From Longimicrobiales bacterium (GTDB lineage Bacteria > Gemmatimonadota > Gemmatimonadetes > Longimicrobiales > Gaopeijiaceae), in NCBI GenBank assembly GCA_951813395.1, contig OX638356.1, positions 3,112,501 to 3,176,500 of the forward strand: a DNA stretch of 64,000 nt, written 5' to 3'. A model generated the notes under the pieces. It was not told the DNA's origin, ran no database searches, and was given only the letters and a program-made list of their open reading frames with translations. The position numbers were made by a program, and so were the translations under genes. Of this stretch, positions 18,001 to 27,756 are shown one piece after another (positions within the stretch are counted from its first letter, which is position 1; every line of letters starts with the position of its first letter).

Positions 18001-19073
18001 GCACCGTGTCGGGTTCGGTGACCAACCTCAGCGGGGTCAACGCGGGCGTGCTCGTGGCAGCCGCGCACTGTATCGAGTACACGGCGGCCAGCGACGGCGA
18101 CACTCCCGACGACGACACCGACGACACCGCCGAAAGCTGCACGTGGGGCGAGGTCATGAGGACCGAGAGTGCGGGCAGTGGCGGCGACTACGAGTTCAGC
18201 GGCCTTCTGGAGGGCTACTACCAGGTGTGGTTCACCGATAACTTCCTGGTGGCGGCGCAGTTGGTCAACGGCACGCCCGACGACGACGTGCCCGCGACGG
18301 GAGAACCGGTCGTGGACACGATCGTATTGCGCACCGCGATGGTGATGGGCCGGTACCAGTACGATACCGGCAACGACTTCTACGTGTACAACGCGCGTGC
18401 CAGCACTGCGGACGAACTGACGGCACTGACGGTCCTGGCGTTCCAGGCGGGCGGCGACACGGTGGACCTGGGAGCGGATGTCAGCGCCATAACCCAGGAC
18501 GCATCGGGTACGAACGCGGTCACGCTGAACACAGGCAGGATCGAGTTCGCGTCCGGTGGCGTGACGATTGATGCAGAAGCTTCACACGATGATGCCACTG
18601 TTAGCGCTTCCATCGAAGCGGACGGCTTTTCGGTCGGCAACCTGCCGTTCAACGAGACGGGCTCGACCGATGCCGGTACGGCGATAACCACTACGATCAG
18701 CGTCACGGTCAAGGCAGCCAACGGATTCAACGACCACGTCTACACCCTCGATGTGGCGCGGACGGCGCCGGTGGGCAACACTCCGACATCCGTGACGGCC
18801 GCCGGAAACGACGTCACCTGGGCGGACGGCGGGTTTCACGATGAGGTCATCACCACTGCGAACGCGGACATTGTGGTCGATCTGGAGGCGGGACAGAGCC
18901 TGGCGGTCACGATCGGCGGCAACGCGGTGGCCTGCGAAGCGGGTACGGATGACACCACCGTCTACACCTGCACGGTTACGACCCCTGTGGGGCAGACTAC
19001 CGCCAAGGTGGAGGTCACGTCGGAAGACGGGGTTGCGGCGAGCATGCTCGTCAACTTCCAGCGAAGCAGCTAG
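15030..19073 (+). CDS. giant secreted repeat protein, 5' end missing (Cna-B/CarboxypepD_reg-like repeats)
   Basis: At least 1347 residues of beta-sandwich repeats. Three near-identical repeats of about 80 residues open the protein (patterns GVTVTLSG, GxYSFxxLRAGTY, FDGTxLRTAGI). Further carboxypeptidase-regulatory-like repeats and acidic stretches follow, then a Cadherin-like beta-sandwich domain (about residues 1125-1245). There is no signal peptide and no ribosome-binding site before ATG 15030. Reading the same frame upstream to about 14967 still gives repeat-1 sequence (FTGTVTVEGAGQHGIIVRLSG), then homology stops next to the integrase. The gene is therefore probably a 3' fragment of a larger surface or adhesion protein, or a silent cassette. 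Confidence 0.8.
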   Translation: MSDAETATDDSGQYSFTGLRAGTYAVEISGFDAGEVGFSSTSGAATVGVGESKVVSFDGTYLRTAGIVGQVSVDGDGLEGVTVTLSGHDEEATEMTDTGGLYSFLKLRSGTYQIAISGYDTDDYEFQVTSETVTVATGETANVPFEGTLLRTAGIAGRVSVAGMGLDGVTVTLAGAAEATTETSNGGQYAFAGLAAGTYVVGISNPNDVAYSFETTSINVELADDQSAIVNFDGTHTRTASVTGMLYLDEAPQDKMYTANEPALAHAGIPVALQGPGINDVAVGVTMDDGSFTFEGLTAGSYRILVNMTDEVATAIEAAGFAFVGDLTGSIVNVEAGGSAQVNFPFRITMQTLVAGAAMGNADETGAPVAGVELALYANADMTGMLSEATTDDTGMATFDFARADNTGPTGNDNIVFVKVKATGNDALVVSDNDFTEVSYGATERASSAPTAVKLLNVAVNFQFWVKNNAEARGGDMGLPGWNTHVYMGDPEDGNTVDATMPTDDGEDNMDDLGKGSFSYAVGAADLPATFTVVVGEEQAGAMGESFEQSDALTYTHTGLAHPDMNSAEMNDLGPIYVTWTTQTLTVGVYREVDDEPGFTDYRAPMGGDDYPDEAVAAQMMVELLTRDSRNRLRRYDMWDNDGDASTDPVDAIQELGKNGMASFGNLPADVEFTARLHLGADRMLIDATDAGDVDAFGADLDLGISMGAFGDAGGAGPEVKLCSVSTDVNKCATWAYQWTTGSVSGSVAGPGGAAVTLSAETNARDRDAKTGADSEKAGYRMFAINDIQDGEYTLTTPNTADNSFSPNGGHELEIYHNEADDDEDEDTEYVGTASTHTADFTATKLRLAIKGFVANDDGDGRARGNEAMAGVTVNLLKASNANDTAYTVVAATTETDENGMYEFADLTEGANYRVAVAGGDDYAGLRSLNVAKSGVVSPAEYPAIEEPFTGLLPSWDHASNTASNATPTASNSTGTVSATLQNFALVYRNGTVSGSVTNLSGVNAGVLVAAAHCIEYTAASDGDTPDDDTDDTAESCTWGEVMRTESAGSGGDYEFSGLLEGYYQVWFTDNFLVAAQLVNGTPDDDVPATGEPVVDTIVLRTAMVMGRYQYDTGNDFYVYNARASTADELTALTVLAFQAGGDTVDLGADVSAITQDASGTNAVTLNTGRIEFASGGVTIDAEASHDDATVSASIEADGFSVGNLPFNETGSTDAGTAITTTISVTVKAANGFNDHVYTLDVARTAPVGNTPTSVTAAGNDVTWADGGFHDEVITTANADIVVDLEAGQSLAVTIGGNAVACEAGTDDTTVYTCTVTTPVGQTTAKVEVTSEDGVAASMLVNFQRSS

Positions 19074-19117
19074 GGCAACTGCCACGGCCGGCTCTCCAAC
19101 GAGAGTCGTGACAGTAC

Positions 19118-19151
19118 GTCGCCCCCGTCCGGTTCGCCGGGCGGGGGCGAC
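19118..19151 (+). terminator. hairpin terminator after the giant repeat protein gene
   Basis: A 15-bp stem, GTCGCCCCCGTCCGG against CCGGGCGGGGGCGAC with one G-T pair, is capped by a TTCG tetraloop 45 bases after the stop codon. It is followed by TTGCCTTGG rather than a clean U-run, so it may be factor-assisted. Confidence 0.7.
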
Positions 19152-19259
19152 TTGCCTTGGCCGTCCACTCGCCACGCGGCGGCCCCCGTGGCACCTTGAT
19201 GGACCCTGCGCCCACCGTCGGCGCCCCGGAGCGTACCCCTCTCGCCACGGAATCCAGCC

Positions 19260-20219
19260 ATGCGTGTCACTGCCCCGATCATCGCCGCCGGAGCCGCCGC
19301 CGCAACCGGCATCCTGAGCCTCGGGCCGCTTGCGCCCGCCAGCGCCCAGCGCCCCGAACCGCCCCCGGTTCTCAAGGTCCACAACTACCTCCCGCACATG
19401 ACGCGGCCCGAGGTGGAGGACTTCCTGACGCGAAGCGACATGGTGATCATCCCCGTGGCCGCGCTGGAGCAGCACGGCACCCACCTCCCGATCGGCACCG
19501 ACTACCTGACCGGTGTCGAGCGTGCGAAGCGGATCGCTCTCCGCACGGACGTCCTGGTGGTCCCGATCCTCCTTCCGGGCCAGTCCCCGTACCACATGGG
19601 CTTCGCCGGCACGGTCACCCTGCCCTCCACGCTTGTGCAGGAGGTCTACGTGGAGTCCGTCAAGAGCCTCATCCGGCACGGTTTCAAGCGCTTCCTGATG
19701 CTAAACGCGCACGGGGGCAACCGTGCGATCACGACCTTCATTGTCGACCGCATCAATCAGGAGACCGCCGGCATCGCGGTCGATCTTGGCGCGGTCACCG
19801 CACCGCTCATCGAACGCGCTGCGTCCGGGCCGGCACCGGACGGCCCCGCCGTGCTGGACCGGCACGGGGGCACCGGCGAGACGTCCAGGTCGATGTACCT
19901 GATTCCCGACCTGGTGGATCTCGAAGCCGCCGTCGTTCCGGAACTCACCCTGCCGCCCCACCTCGAGGCGATGGTTCCCGATGTGCTCGCCGGGGATCCG
20001 ACCGCCCTGGCGCTCTTCCTGGCCGAGGGCCTGAAGGACGAATCGACCGGCAAGGGGACGGCCTCTCACCAGCTGAGCAGCACCGGAGTGTGGGGCGAAC
20101 GCGATCCCCGCGAAGCGACGGCAGAGCGGGGCCGTCGGGCCACCCTGGCGTCCGAGGACGCCGCCGTTGCCTTCATCGAGCGCTGGAACGAACTCCGGCC
20201 CCCGGGAACGGGACACTAG
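19260..20219 (+). CDS. secreted creatininase family hydrolase
   Basis: A 319-residue protein with an N-terminal signal peptide (ending PASAQ) and a creatininase (amidohydrolase) domain. The metal-binding motifs are complete: [12 protein letters not shown] near residue 70, [11 protein letters not shown] near residue 145, and [10 protein letters not shown] near residue 205. Members of the family cleave creatinine or related cyclic or formamide-type amides; the exported form here suggests a periplasmic role, with unknown substrate. It overlaps fbp (convergent) by 4 bases. Confidence 0.9.
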   Translation: MRVTAPIIAAGAAAATGILSLGPLAPASAQRPEPPPVLKVHNYLPHMTRPEVEDFLTRSDMVIIPVAALEQHGTHLPIGTDYLTGVERAKRIALRTDVLVVPILLPGQSPYHMGFAGTVTLPSTLVQEVYVESVKSLIRHGFKRFLMLNAHGGNRAITTFIVDRINQETAGIAVDLGAVTAPLIERAASGPAPDGPAVLDRHGGTGETSRSMYLIPDLVDLEAAVVPELTLPPHLEAMVPDVLAGDPTALALFLAEGLKDESTGKGTASHQLSSTGVWGERDPREATAERGRRATLASEDAAVAFIERWNELRPPGTGH

Positions 20220-21229
20220 CCGGTCTTCAGGTATTCTTCCGCCATGTCGACCAGGCTGGCCGATCCGAGGAACAGGGGAGTCCGGTCGTGGAGGCCCTCC
20301 GGGACGATGTCCAGAATGTTCCGGCTCCCGTCCGAGGCGCGTCCGCCGGCGGCTTCACAGATCAGCCCCAGGGGAGCCGCTTCGTAGAGAACCCGCAATT
20401 TGCCGCCGAGCGACTTCGAATCGGGGGGATACATGAAGATCCCCCCTTGCAGGAGCGTCCGATGGAAATCGGATACCAGCGAACCGATATAGCGTGACTT
20501 GAACCCCCCTACCCCTTCGCCGTTGACCCCCCGGAAGTGATCGACGAGGCGCTGCTGTCCTCGGGACCAGCGCGCGTAGTACGCCTCGTTGACCGAATAG
20601 ACCTTCGCCGGCGGGTCGGGAATCCGGATGTTGCGGTGGCTGAGCAGGAATTCGCCGATCGACGGATCGAGCGTGAATCCGTGAACCCCTCTCGCGGCGC
20701 CGGTCGTGTACACCAGCATCGTGGACGACCCGTAAACGACGTATCCGGCCGCCAGTTGCCGGTATCCCGCCTGCAGACAGTCCTCCAGGGTTCCCGCACC
20801 GCCCTTCGGCGTCACCCTGTGATGGATCGAGAAGATCGTGCCGATCGAGACGTTCACATTGATATTCGACGAGCCGTCGAGCGGATCGAAGAGCAGCACG
20901 TAGTTCCCGATGTCGAACCTGTCGGGAATGGGGATGATCCCGTCCTGCTCCTCGGAGACCATGCAGCACAGGTGGCCCGCGTGGTCCATCGCCTTGACGA
21001 TCACCTCCTGAGCGAAGACGTCGAGCTTCTGTACGCGCTCGCCCTGCACGTTCGTGTCGCCCGTCTGACCGAGGATGTCGATCAGGCCCGCCATGTTCAC
21101 CTCGCGCGAGATGATCTTGGCGGCGAGGGCGAGGTCGTACAGGAGGGCGGAAAAGCGACCCGAAGCGTCCGGGTAGTTGCGCTCCTGGTCGATGATGTGG
21201 CGATCTATTGTGACGACCTTGCTTCGCAC
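20216..21229 (-). CDS. fbp: class 1 fructose-1,6-bisphosphatase
   Basis: A 337-residue enzyme that hydrolyses fructose-1,6-bisphosphate to fructose-6-phosphate in gluconeogenesis. Class I motifs are present: [17 protein letters not shown], the metal site [11 protein letters not shown] (about residues 118-128), GTIFSIH, and the substrate-binding region with [23 protein letters not shown]. Length and start ([11 protein letters not shown]) match the family. It lies alone, convergent with the creatininase and downstream of comEC across a short gap of 89 bases. Confidence 0.95.
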   Translation of the reverse strand: MRSKVVTIDRHIIDQERNYPDASGRFSALLYDLALAAKIISREVNMAGLIDILGQTGDTNVQGERVQKLDVFAQEVIVKAMDHAGHLCCMVSEEQDGIIPIPDRFDIGNYVLLFDPLDGSSNINVNVSIGTIFSIHHRVTPKGGAGTLEDCLQAGYRQLAAGYVVYGSSTMLVYTTGAARGVHGFTLDPSIGEFLLSHRNIRIPDPPAKVYSVNEAYYARWSRGQQRLVDHFRGVNGEGVGGFKSRYIGSLVSDFHRTLLQGGIFMYPPDSKSLGGKLRVLYEAAPLGLICEAAGGRASDGSRNILDIVPEGLHDRTPLFLGSASLVDMAEEYLKTG

Positions 21230-21318
21230 GGCCGATCCTGGTGGGGTTGAGGTCGGTGGCGGGTCGGGAAGATGGCCAAGTCGCGGGGTCGGGACAAGGC
21301 GCCGGGCTCGCGCGCGGC

Positions 21319-23586
21319 TCAGTGCGTCGTTCGTACCGTGCCGTCACGGCGCGCGACGATGCCCACGGTGCCGTCGCGGTCGGTCCTGAGGACGCGCACC
21401 CCGGCGCGCTCGAGCCGCTCGAGGACCACGGGATCCGGGTGGCCGTAGCGATTGCGCGCCCCGACCGAGATCAGCGCGTACTCGGGCAGGACGGCCTGCA
21501 CGAATTCGGCGGCGGTCGAGGTGCGGCTGCCGTGATGACCGACCTTGAGGAGTGTGACCTCGCCCTCTTCGAGCAGGCCGGCCTCGATCTCGGCGTCGGC
21601 GTCGCCCATGAGCAGCGCCGAGAAGCGGCCGTAGTCCAACCGCAGCACGACGGACCAGTCGTTCGGGTCGGTGGGGGGCGGGGCGCGGGGCCGGGGCCCG
21701 CCGTCGCCCGGTGCGGGACGCCTGGGGCTGAGCACGCGGAAATCGACGCCGTCGACGCGCCATGAATCGCCGGCCAGGACGCGCCGCCAGGGGACGTCGG
21801 CGTCGCGGGCCTCCGTCAACCCCGCCATGTGGCCGCTCTGGCCGACGCTGAGCCCCGGGCCCAGGACTGCGCGCGTCGAGATGTTCTGCAGCACCGCGGC
21901 GAGTCCTCCCGCGTGGTCCTCGTCGGGGTGCGTGAGGATCACCGCTTCGAGACGGCGTGCGCCGCGCGCGTTCAGGTACGGCACGACGCGGGTCAGGCCG
22001 GCGTCGGATCCGCCGAAGCCGCGGGGACCGGCGTCGACGAGGAACCAGTGCCCGTCCGGGGTGCGCACGGCGATGGCGTCGCCCTGCCCGACGTCGATCG
22101 CGACGATGTGGAGCGCCCCCCGGCCCGCGAAGGCGAGCGCCGCCTGGCCGGTCCAGAGCAGCGCGCACGCCGAGAGCACCGAGACGGCGGCGCGCACGGC
22201 GGGACGCGTGCGCCACGGGGCGTTGACGAACAGCATTGGCATAAGCGCCCCGGCCGTGAGGAGCGCGGCCTCGCGGGGGGTCACCAGCAGCACCGTCCAG
22301 CGCAGTTCGCCGAGCGCCGCGGCCGTCGCCGTGACCGCCTGCAGAAGTCCCTCCGCCCCCGCGCCAGCCACGGCGGCCCCGGGGATGTGAAGAATGTCCA
22401 TGACGATCGCGGCAATCACGCCGGGAACGGCGGTCGCGACAAGGGGGGTCAGCACGATCGAGGAGGGGAGCGAGAGCAGGGGGATCTGTCCGAAGTGGTA
22501 GGCGAGAACGGGCGCCGTGAACACGGACGCGCCGATCCCCGCGGCGAGCGGGGGCGCGATCCAGGATCGGCCCGGGTGAGCAGGCCAGTGCCGCATGATC
22601 CAGCGCGTCATGACGAGGATCCCGGCCGTGCCGGTAACGGTGAGCTGGAACCCGGCACCCGCCACGACCGTGGGTCGAAGCAGCGCGATCATCAGCATGG
22701 AAAGACCCAGCGCGCCGAGGCTCCGGGACGGAGCCTGGCGCATCCGGCCCAGAACGAACGCCGTGGTCATCCAGGCGGCGCGCACCGCCGAGGTGGGCGC
22801 GCCGATAAGGAGCACGTAGGCCCAAACGCCCACGGCGACGCCGACCGCGCGGGTACGGGGAGGGTGGCCGGCCAGGGCGACGAGACCGCCGAGCAGCGCC
22901 GCGATCACGCCGACGTGGAACCCCGAAATCGACAGCAGGTGAGCGCTGCCCGAGCGCGCAAAGGAATCCCAGAGCTCACGCGGTATCCCGTCGCGTTCGG
23001 CCAGCACCAGCGCCGACGCGACACCCGCCTGTCCGCCGAGGCGGCGATCGAGCGCCTCCGAGGCCCGCTCCCGGATGGCGGCGCGGAGACGGTGGGTCGC
23101 CGGTACGGGGACACCCTCCCGCTCGTCGATCGACGAGGCGCTCAGGTACACCGATACGGAGCCGTCCGGGCGCTCGGATCTGAACCAGCGCCCTTCGACC
23201 GTCACCGGGCGCGCTTCCGGGGGCACCCCGGCGCGGGTGTATACGCGGAACTCGCATCCCTCGCGCCTCCCGGAGGCCAGGCGCAGGCTGGATGCCCCGT
23301 CGGCACTGGTCCGCGTGAAGTAGCCAACCACCTGCGTCTCGTCACCGTCGGCGATTCCGGCGTGGCAATGCTCGTTGGCGAGACGGTCCGCCGTACCCCA
23401 GGCGAGCCCGGCGATGAAGCAGAGGACGAGAGGGAATAACCGGCTTCCGGGACCGCGCCATAGCGCTATGGGACCGATCAGGAGCAGGAGCGAGAAGAGG
23501 GTTCGATCGAACCCCAGGGCCGCGCTGGCTGCCGTCCCGGAGGCAAAGCCCACGGCCGTCCACAGGATCGGGGGCGCACCCCTCAC
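21319..23586 (-). CDS. comEC: ComEC/Rec2 DNA-uptake channel protein
   Basis: A 755-residue inner-membrane protein for transport of single-stranded DNA during natural transformation. It has an N-terminal DUF4131-type region with two to three membrane segments, the Competence domain ([19 protein letters not shown] and following segments, about residues 220-480), and a C-terminal metallo-beta-lactamase-like domain with [23 protein letters not shown] and [11 protein letters not shown]. All three parts of a full-length ComEC are therefore intact. Its start overlaps the LapA-like gene by 4 bases. Confidence 0.93.
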   Translation of the reverse strand: MRGAPPILWTAVGFASGTAASAALGFDRTLFSLLLLIGPIALWRGPGSRLFPLVLCFIAGLAWGTADRLANEHCHAGIADGDETQVVGYFTRTSADGASSLRLASGRREGCEFRVYTRAGVPPEARPVTVEGRWFRSERPDGSVSVYLSASSIDEREGVPVPATHRLRAAIRERASEALDRRLGGQAGVASALVLAERDGIPRELWDSFARSGSAHLLSISGFHVGVIAALLGGLVALAGHPPRTRAVGVAVGVWAYVLLIGAPTSAVRAAWMTTAFVLGRMRQAPSRSLGALGLSMLMIALLRPTVVAGAGFQLTVTGTAGILVMTRWIMRHWPAHPGRSWIAPPLAAGIGASVFTAPVLAYHFGQIPLLSLPSSIVLTPLVATAVPGVIAAIVMDILHIPGAAVAGAGAEGLLQAVTATAAALGELRWTVLLVTPREAALLTAGALMPMLFVNAPWRTRPAVRAAVSVLSACALLWTGQAALAFAGRGALHIVAIDVGQGDAIAVRTPDGHWFLVDAGPRGFGGSDAGLTRVVPYLNARGARRLEAVILTHPDEDHAGGLAAVLQNISTRAVLGPGLSVGQSGHMAGLTEARDADVPWRRVLAGDSWRVDGVDFRVLSPRRPAPGDGGPRPRAPPPTDPNDWSVVLRLDYGRFSALLMGDADAEIEAGLLEEGEVTLLKVGHHGSRTSTAAEFVQAVLPEYALISVGARNRYGHPDPVVLERLERAGVRVLRTDRDGTVGIVARRDGTVRTTH

Positions 23587-23879
23587 TCCAGAAGCTTCCC
23601 TCCCTCCCCGGCGTCGGATCTCCCGCGCTCGGTCAGGCTTTGCTTCATGTGCCGCTCCCGAAGGAGCTTGCGCACCTTGAGGTCGGCGTTGATTCCAGCG
23701 ACCAGCACCACGGCCATCCCGACCACCATGCCCCCGAACGCCACGAAGGTCACGGGCACGGCGTCGAGGGTCACGATTCCGAGGTTGATCGCGACTTCAC
23801 GGCCGGCGTTCCCTCGTGCGAACGCGACCCCCATCAGGATCACCAACGCCAGCCCCGCCAACCCCGAAAATCGCCTCAT
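23583..23879 (-). CDS. small LapA-domain membrane protein
   Basis: A 98-residue protein with an N-terminal membrane helix, a short polar loop, a second membrane helix and a basic, coiled cytoplasmic tail (ADLKVRKLLRERHMKQ). This is the layout of LapA/DUF1049 proteins, linked in proteobacteria to lipopolysaccharide assembly. The coupling here is with comEC (4-base overlap) and miaB (6-base gap), so context gives no functional hint. Sequence identity to the family is judged by layout only. Confidence 0.65.
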   Translation of the reverse strand: MRRFSGLAGLALVILMGVAFARGNAGREVAINLGIVTLDAVPVTFVAFGGMVVGMAVVLVAGINADLKVRKLLRERHMKQSLTERGRSDAGEGGKLLE

Positions 23880-23885
23880 CGCGGT

Positions 23886-25232
23886 TCAGCCGGCGACGGC
23901 CGCCGACGTGGGCTCGGCGACGAAGGTCGCGCCCGTGGTCCGAACCAGGTGCGCGGTCCTGTAGCGCCCGATGTCGGCCTCGCTGCCCGGCATCACAGCG
24001 GCCTTGTTGCGGCGCGTGCGTCCCATGACCGTGCCCTGCGTCTTGCCCTTGCGCTCGATCAGCAACTCTTCCAGCCGGCCCACTTCCCCCCTGTTGATCT
24101 CGGCCTGCACGGCCCGCGTTTCGGCGATGAGCGTCTCCAGGCGCCGCTGCCCCACCTCGTCGGCAATGAACTGGTCCGCGGGCAGTCGCGTGGCGGGCGT
24201 GCCGGCGCGAGGGCTGTAGCGGTAGGTGAAGGCGTCGTCGAACCTGACCTTCGAGAGCAGCGTGAGGGTCTGCTCGAAGTCCTCTTCGCTCTCTCCCGGG
24301 AAGCCGACGATGACATCGGTCGAGAGCGCAATGTCCGGCACGCCGGCGCGCACCATTTCGACCTTTTCCATGAACGATTCGGCCGTGTACCGTCGAACCA
24401 TGCGCTTCAGCACCCGGTTGCTGCCCGACTGGACGGGAAGATGCAGTTGCTCGCAAACCGCCGGCTCCTCCGCCATGACCTCCACGAGTTCCGGGGACAC
24501 GTCGTTGGGATGAGGCGAGGTGAAGCGGACGCGGCGGATTCCCGGGATCCGCGCCACCGCGCGCAGAAGGTCAGGGAATGTCCAGTCGCCGTGCTCGTAT
24601 GAGTTGACCGTCTGACCGAGGAGCGTGACCTCGCTGATGCCCTGATCGGCGACCTCCCCGATCTCGGTGAGCACGTCCTGCGGATCGCGGTTCTTCTCGG
24701 GGCCCCGCACGTACGGGACAATGCAGAACGTGCAGCGATGGTCGCAGCCGCGCTGAATGGGCACCCACGCGGTCACCTCGGAACGGCGTCGCTGCTCCAG
24801 TCCCCGGTAGTTCTCGCCGGGGTCGAGGTACAGCACGGACAGCCTCCCGCGCGGGCGTCCCGCGGCAGGCTGGACCGCCCGCAGCGCGGAGGGCAGCCCG
24901 CGGTACCCGTCCGGTCCCATGACCAGGTCGACGTAGGGTGCTCGCGCCAGGAGCCGGTCGCCCATGCGCTGCGCCATGCACCCCGTCACGCCGATCACGA
25001 CTTCGGGGCGTCCCCGTTTCAGGCCGTTGAGCTGCGCCACGCGCCCCAGTACCCTTCGCTCGGCGTGCTCGCGGATGGCGCAGGTGTTGACGAGGATCAC
25101 GTCGGCCTCCTCGGGGGACTGCGCGATCTCGTAACCGTCGTCCTCGAGGACGCCTTCCATGAGCTCTCCGTCGGAGATGTTCATCTGGCACCCGTAGGTC
25201 TCGACGTAGGCCCGCCGGCGTCCGTTCTTCAT
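23886..25232 (-). CDS. miaB: tRNA-2-methylthio-N6-dimethylallyladenosine synthase
   Basis: A 448-residue radical-SAM methylthiotransferase that modifies A37 of tRNAs reading UNN codons. The UPF0004 domain holds cluster-binding cysteines in YGCQMN, VNTCAIREHA and TGCMAQR; the radical SAM cluster motif is CDHRCTFC (CxxxCxxC) near residue 160; a TRAM domain closes the chain. VETYGCQMNISD and IQRGCDHRCTFCIVPYVRG distinguish MiaB from MtaB and RimO. It directly follows mtaB by 6 bases, giving a tandem pair of A37-modifying enzymes. Confidence 0.95.
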   Translation of the reverse strand: MKNGRRRAYVETYGCQMNISDGELMEGVLEDDGYEIAQSPEEADVILVNTCAIREHAERRVLGRVAQLNGLKRGRPEVVIGVTGCMAQRMGDRLLARAPYVDLVMGPDGYRGLPSALRAVQPAAGRPRGRLSVLYLDPGENYRGLEQRRRSEVTAWVPIQRGCDHRCTFCIVPYVRGPEKNRDPQDVLTEIGEVADQGISEVTLLGQTVNSYEHGDWTFPDLLRAVARIPGIRRVRFTSPHPNDVSPELVEVMAEEPAVCEQLHLPVQSGSNRVLKRMVRRYTAESFMEKVEMVRAGVPDIALSTDVIVGFPGESEEDFEQTLTLLSKVRFDDAFTYRYSPRAGTPATRLPADQFIADEVGQRRLETLIAETRAVQAEINRGEVGRLEELLIERKGKTQGTVMGRTRRNKAAVMPGSEADIGRYRTAHLVRTTGATFVAEPTSAAVAG

Positions 25233-25238
25233 GGGACT

Positions 25239-26555
25239 CTAATTCAGCATCGCGTGCGATGCTTCGTCAACTCTGACGCGGGCCCCGTCTGCGGAGAGCC
25301 GGCCCCGGTGCAGCACGGCGGGGTCCGGACGGCGGGGTCCGGCGACCGTCACCCTGAGGTAGTCGCCGGTCAGTGCCGTGCCCCCGGTGCCCTCCATGAC
25401 CACTTCGACCTCGGCGCCGCCGCGGGCGCGGGCGTAGATGGCGGCCTTGTTCGCGGCCAATTCCCGCAGTTCGCGTCCACGCTCCTTCGATGTGCGCTCG
25501 GGGACGGGGTCCGGGAGGCCCGCGGCGACCGTGCCGTCGCGGGGCGAGAACGGGAAGACGTGCAGGTAGGTGAACGGCAGTTCCTCGACGAGGTCGCGGG
25601 TGCGCGCGTGGTCGTCGGCCGTCTCACCGGGGAAGCCGGTGATGATGTCGGCGCCCAGGCCCACCGGCGACACCGCCTCGGCAATCTGATGGGCGCGGCG
25701 GCGGTAATGCTCTCGCGTGTGCCAGCGCCGCATCTTGCGCAGAACCGGGTCCGCGCCGCTCTGCAGCGGCATGTGCAGGTGAGGCGCGAGGCGGCCCCCG
25801 GAGCTGGCCAGCAGGTCGATCATGCCGTCGTCGATTTCGGTGGCCTCGATGCTGCCGAGGCGGAAGCGCGTACCGGGCACTTCGTCGAGCAGCCGCCGCA
25901 CCAGCGCGGTCAGCGTGCCCCGCGGCTCCAGGTCCCGGCCGTAGTGCCCGATATGCACGCCCGTGACAACCAGCTCGGGGTGGTTGCGGGCAAGCGCTCG
26001 CGCCTCCGCAACGATGCGGCCGGGATCGCGGCTGCGGCTGCGGCCCCTGGCGAGCCGCGTCGCGCAGAAGGCGCACTTGCGGTCGCAGCCGTCCTGCACC
26101 TTGAGCCATCCCCGCGTGGCGCCGGCGCGCCGGCGGAGAACGGCCGCCGCGATGCCCTCCACGTGGGTGCGGTCGGGACGCGCCAGAGAACCGAGCTGGA
26201 CGAGATCCCGAGCTTCCCCCCAGGCCCGTGAGGCCGCTGCCAGCACCTCGCCCGGATCGTGGCCCTCGACCACGCCGTCGACCTCCTCCATACCCCTGTA
26301 CTCCTCCCCGCGCAAAGCCGCCGAGCACCCGGCGACCACCACCCGCGCCTTCGGGTTGCGGCGCCCGGCCCTGCGGATGTAACGCCTTGCTCCGGCGTCG
26401 GCCTGGTTGGTCACGGTGCAGGTGTTGATCACGCACAGATCGGCGGATTCGAGCGAGGACGAGCGTACGTTGCCACCCGCCTCGATCAGCTGGCGCATGC
26501 GTTCGGTGTCGTACTGGTTGGTCTTGCAGCCGAACGTCTTGTAATGGACGCGCAC
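25239..26555 (-). CDS. mtaB: tRNA t6A37 methylthiotransferase
   Basis: A 438-residue radical-SAM methylthiotransferase; MtaB turns t6A37 into ms2t6A in tRNAs reading ANN codons. The N-terminal motif YKTFGCKTNQYDTERM is the MtaB type; further cluster cysteines are in CVINTCTVTNQAD and VAGCSA, and the radical SAM motif is CDRKCAFC in VQDGCDRKCAFCATRLARG. A TRAM-like end is present. I chose the GTG at 26555, one residue before the homologous region; an in-frame GTG at 26585 is possible and would touch the upstream stop. Confidence 0.92.
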   Translation of the reverse strand: MRVHYKTFGCKTNQYDTERMRQLIEAGGNVRSSSLESADLCVINTCTVTNQADAGARRYIRRAGRRNPKARVVVAGCSAALRGEEYRGMEEVDGVVEGHDPGEVLAAASRAWGEARDLVQLGSLARPDRTHVEGIAAAVLRRRAGATRGWLKVQDGCDRKCAFCATRLARGRSRSRDPGRIVAEARALARNHPELVVTGVHIGHYGRDLEPRGTLTALVRRLLDEVPGTRFRLGSIEATEIDDGMIDLLASSGGRLAPHLHMPLQSGADPVLRKMRRWHTREHYRRRAHQIAEAVSPVGLGADIITGFPGETADDHARTRDLVEELPFTYLHVFPFSPRDGTVAAGLPDPVPERTSKERGRELRELAANKAAIYARARGGAEVEVVMEGTGGTALTGDYLRVTVAGPRRPDPAVLHRGRLSADGARVRVDEASHAMLN

Positions 26556-26584
26556 GCTTCGACGAGTGGCCTGCCGCCGAGACA

Positions 26585-27754
26585 CTACGAGCTCGAGATG
26601 CCGATGGAGATCGTCGCCCGCCAGAAGTTCTCGCTCAGCGGATCGCTCATGCGCATGCCCCGTTCGGCGGCAAAGTCCATCCACCCGAACCGCACCCCCT
26701 CGATCTCCACGAGATTCAGCCCGAATCCGGCCGACCACGACGATTCGGAGGCGCCCTGATCGCGATAGCCGAAGGGCAGCACCGTGCGCCGGTACCCCAG
26801 GCGCAAGGGGAGACTGCGCGTTTCGCGCTGAATCAGCTGAATCTCCAGGCCGGCACCGTAGCTGAGCTTCTCTTCGCTCACGACCCCGTCCTCGAAGCCC
26901 TCCGCGGCGGACCAGTCCTGATAGACGAACGAGGTGTTGATGTGCAGCCGCTGCGACAGCCTGCCCGTGGCGCCGCCGGACAGTCGCAGCGGGATCGCAT
27001 AGGATCGCCCCGGTTCGCCGCTTGCGAGCCTGGGCTCCTGCGTAAGGTCGCCCGACCACTCGACGGCCCCGGCCAGGTGGATGAGGTCGTGAGGGTCGGC
27101 CGTGAAACCGGCGGAAAAAGTGTACCCCCCGTACTGCCAGGAGCTGTCCTCCTCGTACGAGCGCACGTCGCTCCCCACCACCAGCGAGTCGAGTGTCCGT
27201 ACGAACTCCTGGTCCATCCGGCCGATGTAGGTTCCCGCCGAGGCGCCGAGCGCGAACCGCTCCCCAAGCCTCTGCGCCCAGCCCAGACGGGCGACCGACG
27301 TGCCTCCGTTGGTCTCGAAGCGGTCGTTGACGGGTACGTCGATTCCGCCGAGGCTGACGATGCGGTCCTGTTCACCGGCCCAGCGCTGCTCCATGTGTCC
27401 GCTCAGCGACACGGTGATCGTGCCCTGGGCGCTCGGAACGGGGTACCCGATCCCGAGCATGGGAAAGCGGGTCGTGCGGGCGGTGCCGGTCTGGCCCTCC
27501 AGGTTGAAGTCTCCCCAGGTCGGCTGCATCGATACGCTCACCGTGGGGAACAGGACCCGGGCCCCCGACGCGGGGTCGCTCGCGTTGACCTGCACTCCCG
27601 GCAGCCCGATTCCGAGGTTCCCCAGCGCGACGGCCCGCGACTCGGTGGCGCCGACGGGGAGGCCGAGCGCGCGAAAGCCCACGAAGGACTGGGCGTCCGC
27701 ACCGCCCGGGAGCACCACGAGGAGCAGGGACAGGAGCGGGATCCGGCGACTCAT
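26585..27754 (-). CDS. outer-membrane beta-barrel protein, FadL/PorV-like
   Basis: A 389-residue exported protein with a signal peptide ending GGADA. The rest is a run of amphipathic beta-strands with aromatic girdles and the typical ending RATISIGISSS. The N-terminal GLPVGATESRAVALGNLGIGLPG and later FALGASAGTYIGRMDQ resemble PorV/UPF0164-like members of the FadL superfamily. Role could be hydrophobic-solute transport or a surface-protein export accessory. It follows a co-transcribed lipoprotein by 2 bases, suggesting the two act together at the outer membrane. Confidence 0.7.
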   Translation of the reverse strand: MSRRIPLLSLLLVVLPGGADAQSFVGFRALGLPVGATESRAVALGNLGIGLPGVQVNASDPASGARVLFPTVSVSMQPTWGDFNLEGQTGTARTTRFPMLGIGYPVPSAQGTITVSLSGHMEQRWAGEQDRIVSLGGIDVPVNDRFETNGGTSVARLGWAQRLGERFALGASAGTYIGRMDQEFVRTLDSLVVGSDVRSYEEDSSWQYGGYTFSAGFTADPHDLIHLAGAVEWSGDLTQEPRLASGEPGRSYAIPLRLSGGATGRLSQRLHINTSFVYQDWSAAEGFEDGVVSEEKLSYGAGLEIQLIQRETRSLPLRLGYRRTVLPFGYRDQGASESSWSAGFGLNLVEIEGVRFGWMDFAAERGMRMSDPLSENFWRATISIGISSS

Positions 27755-27756
27755 GA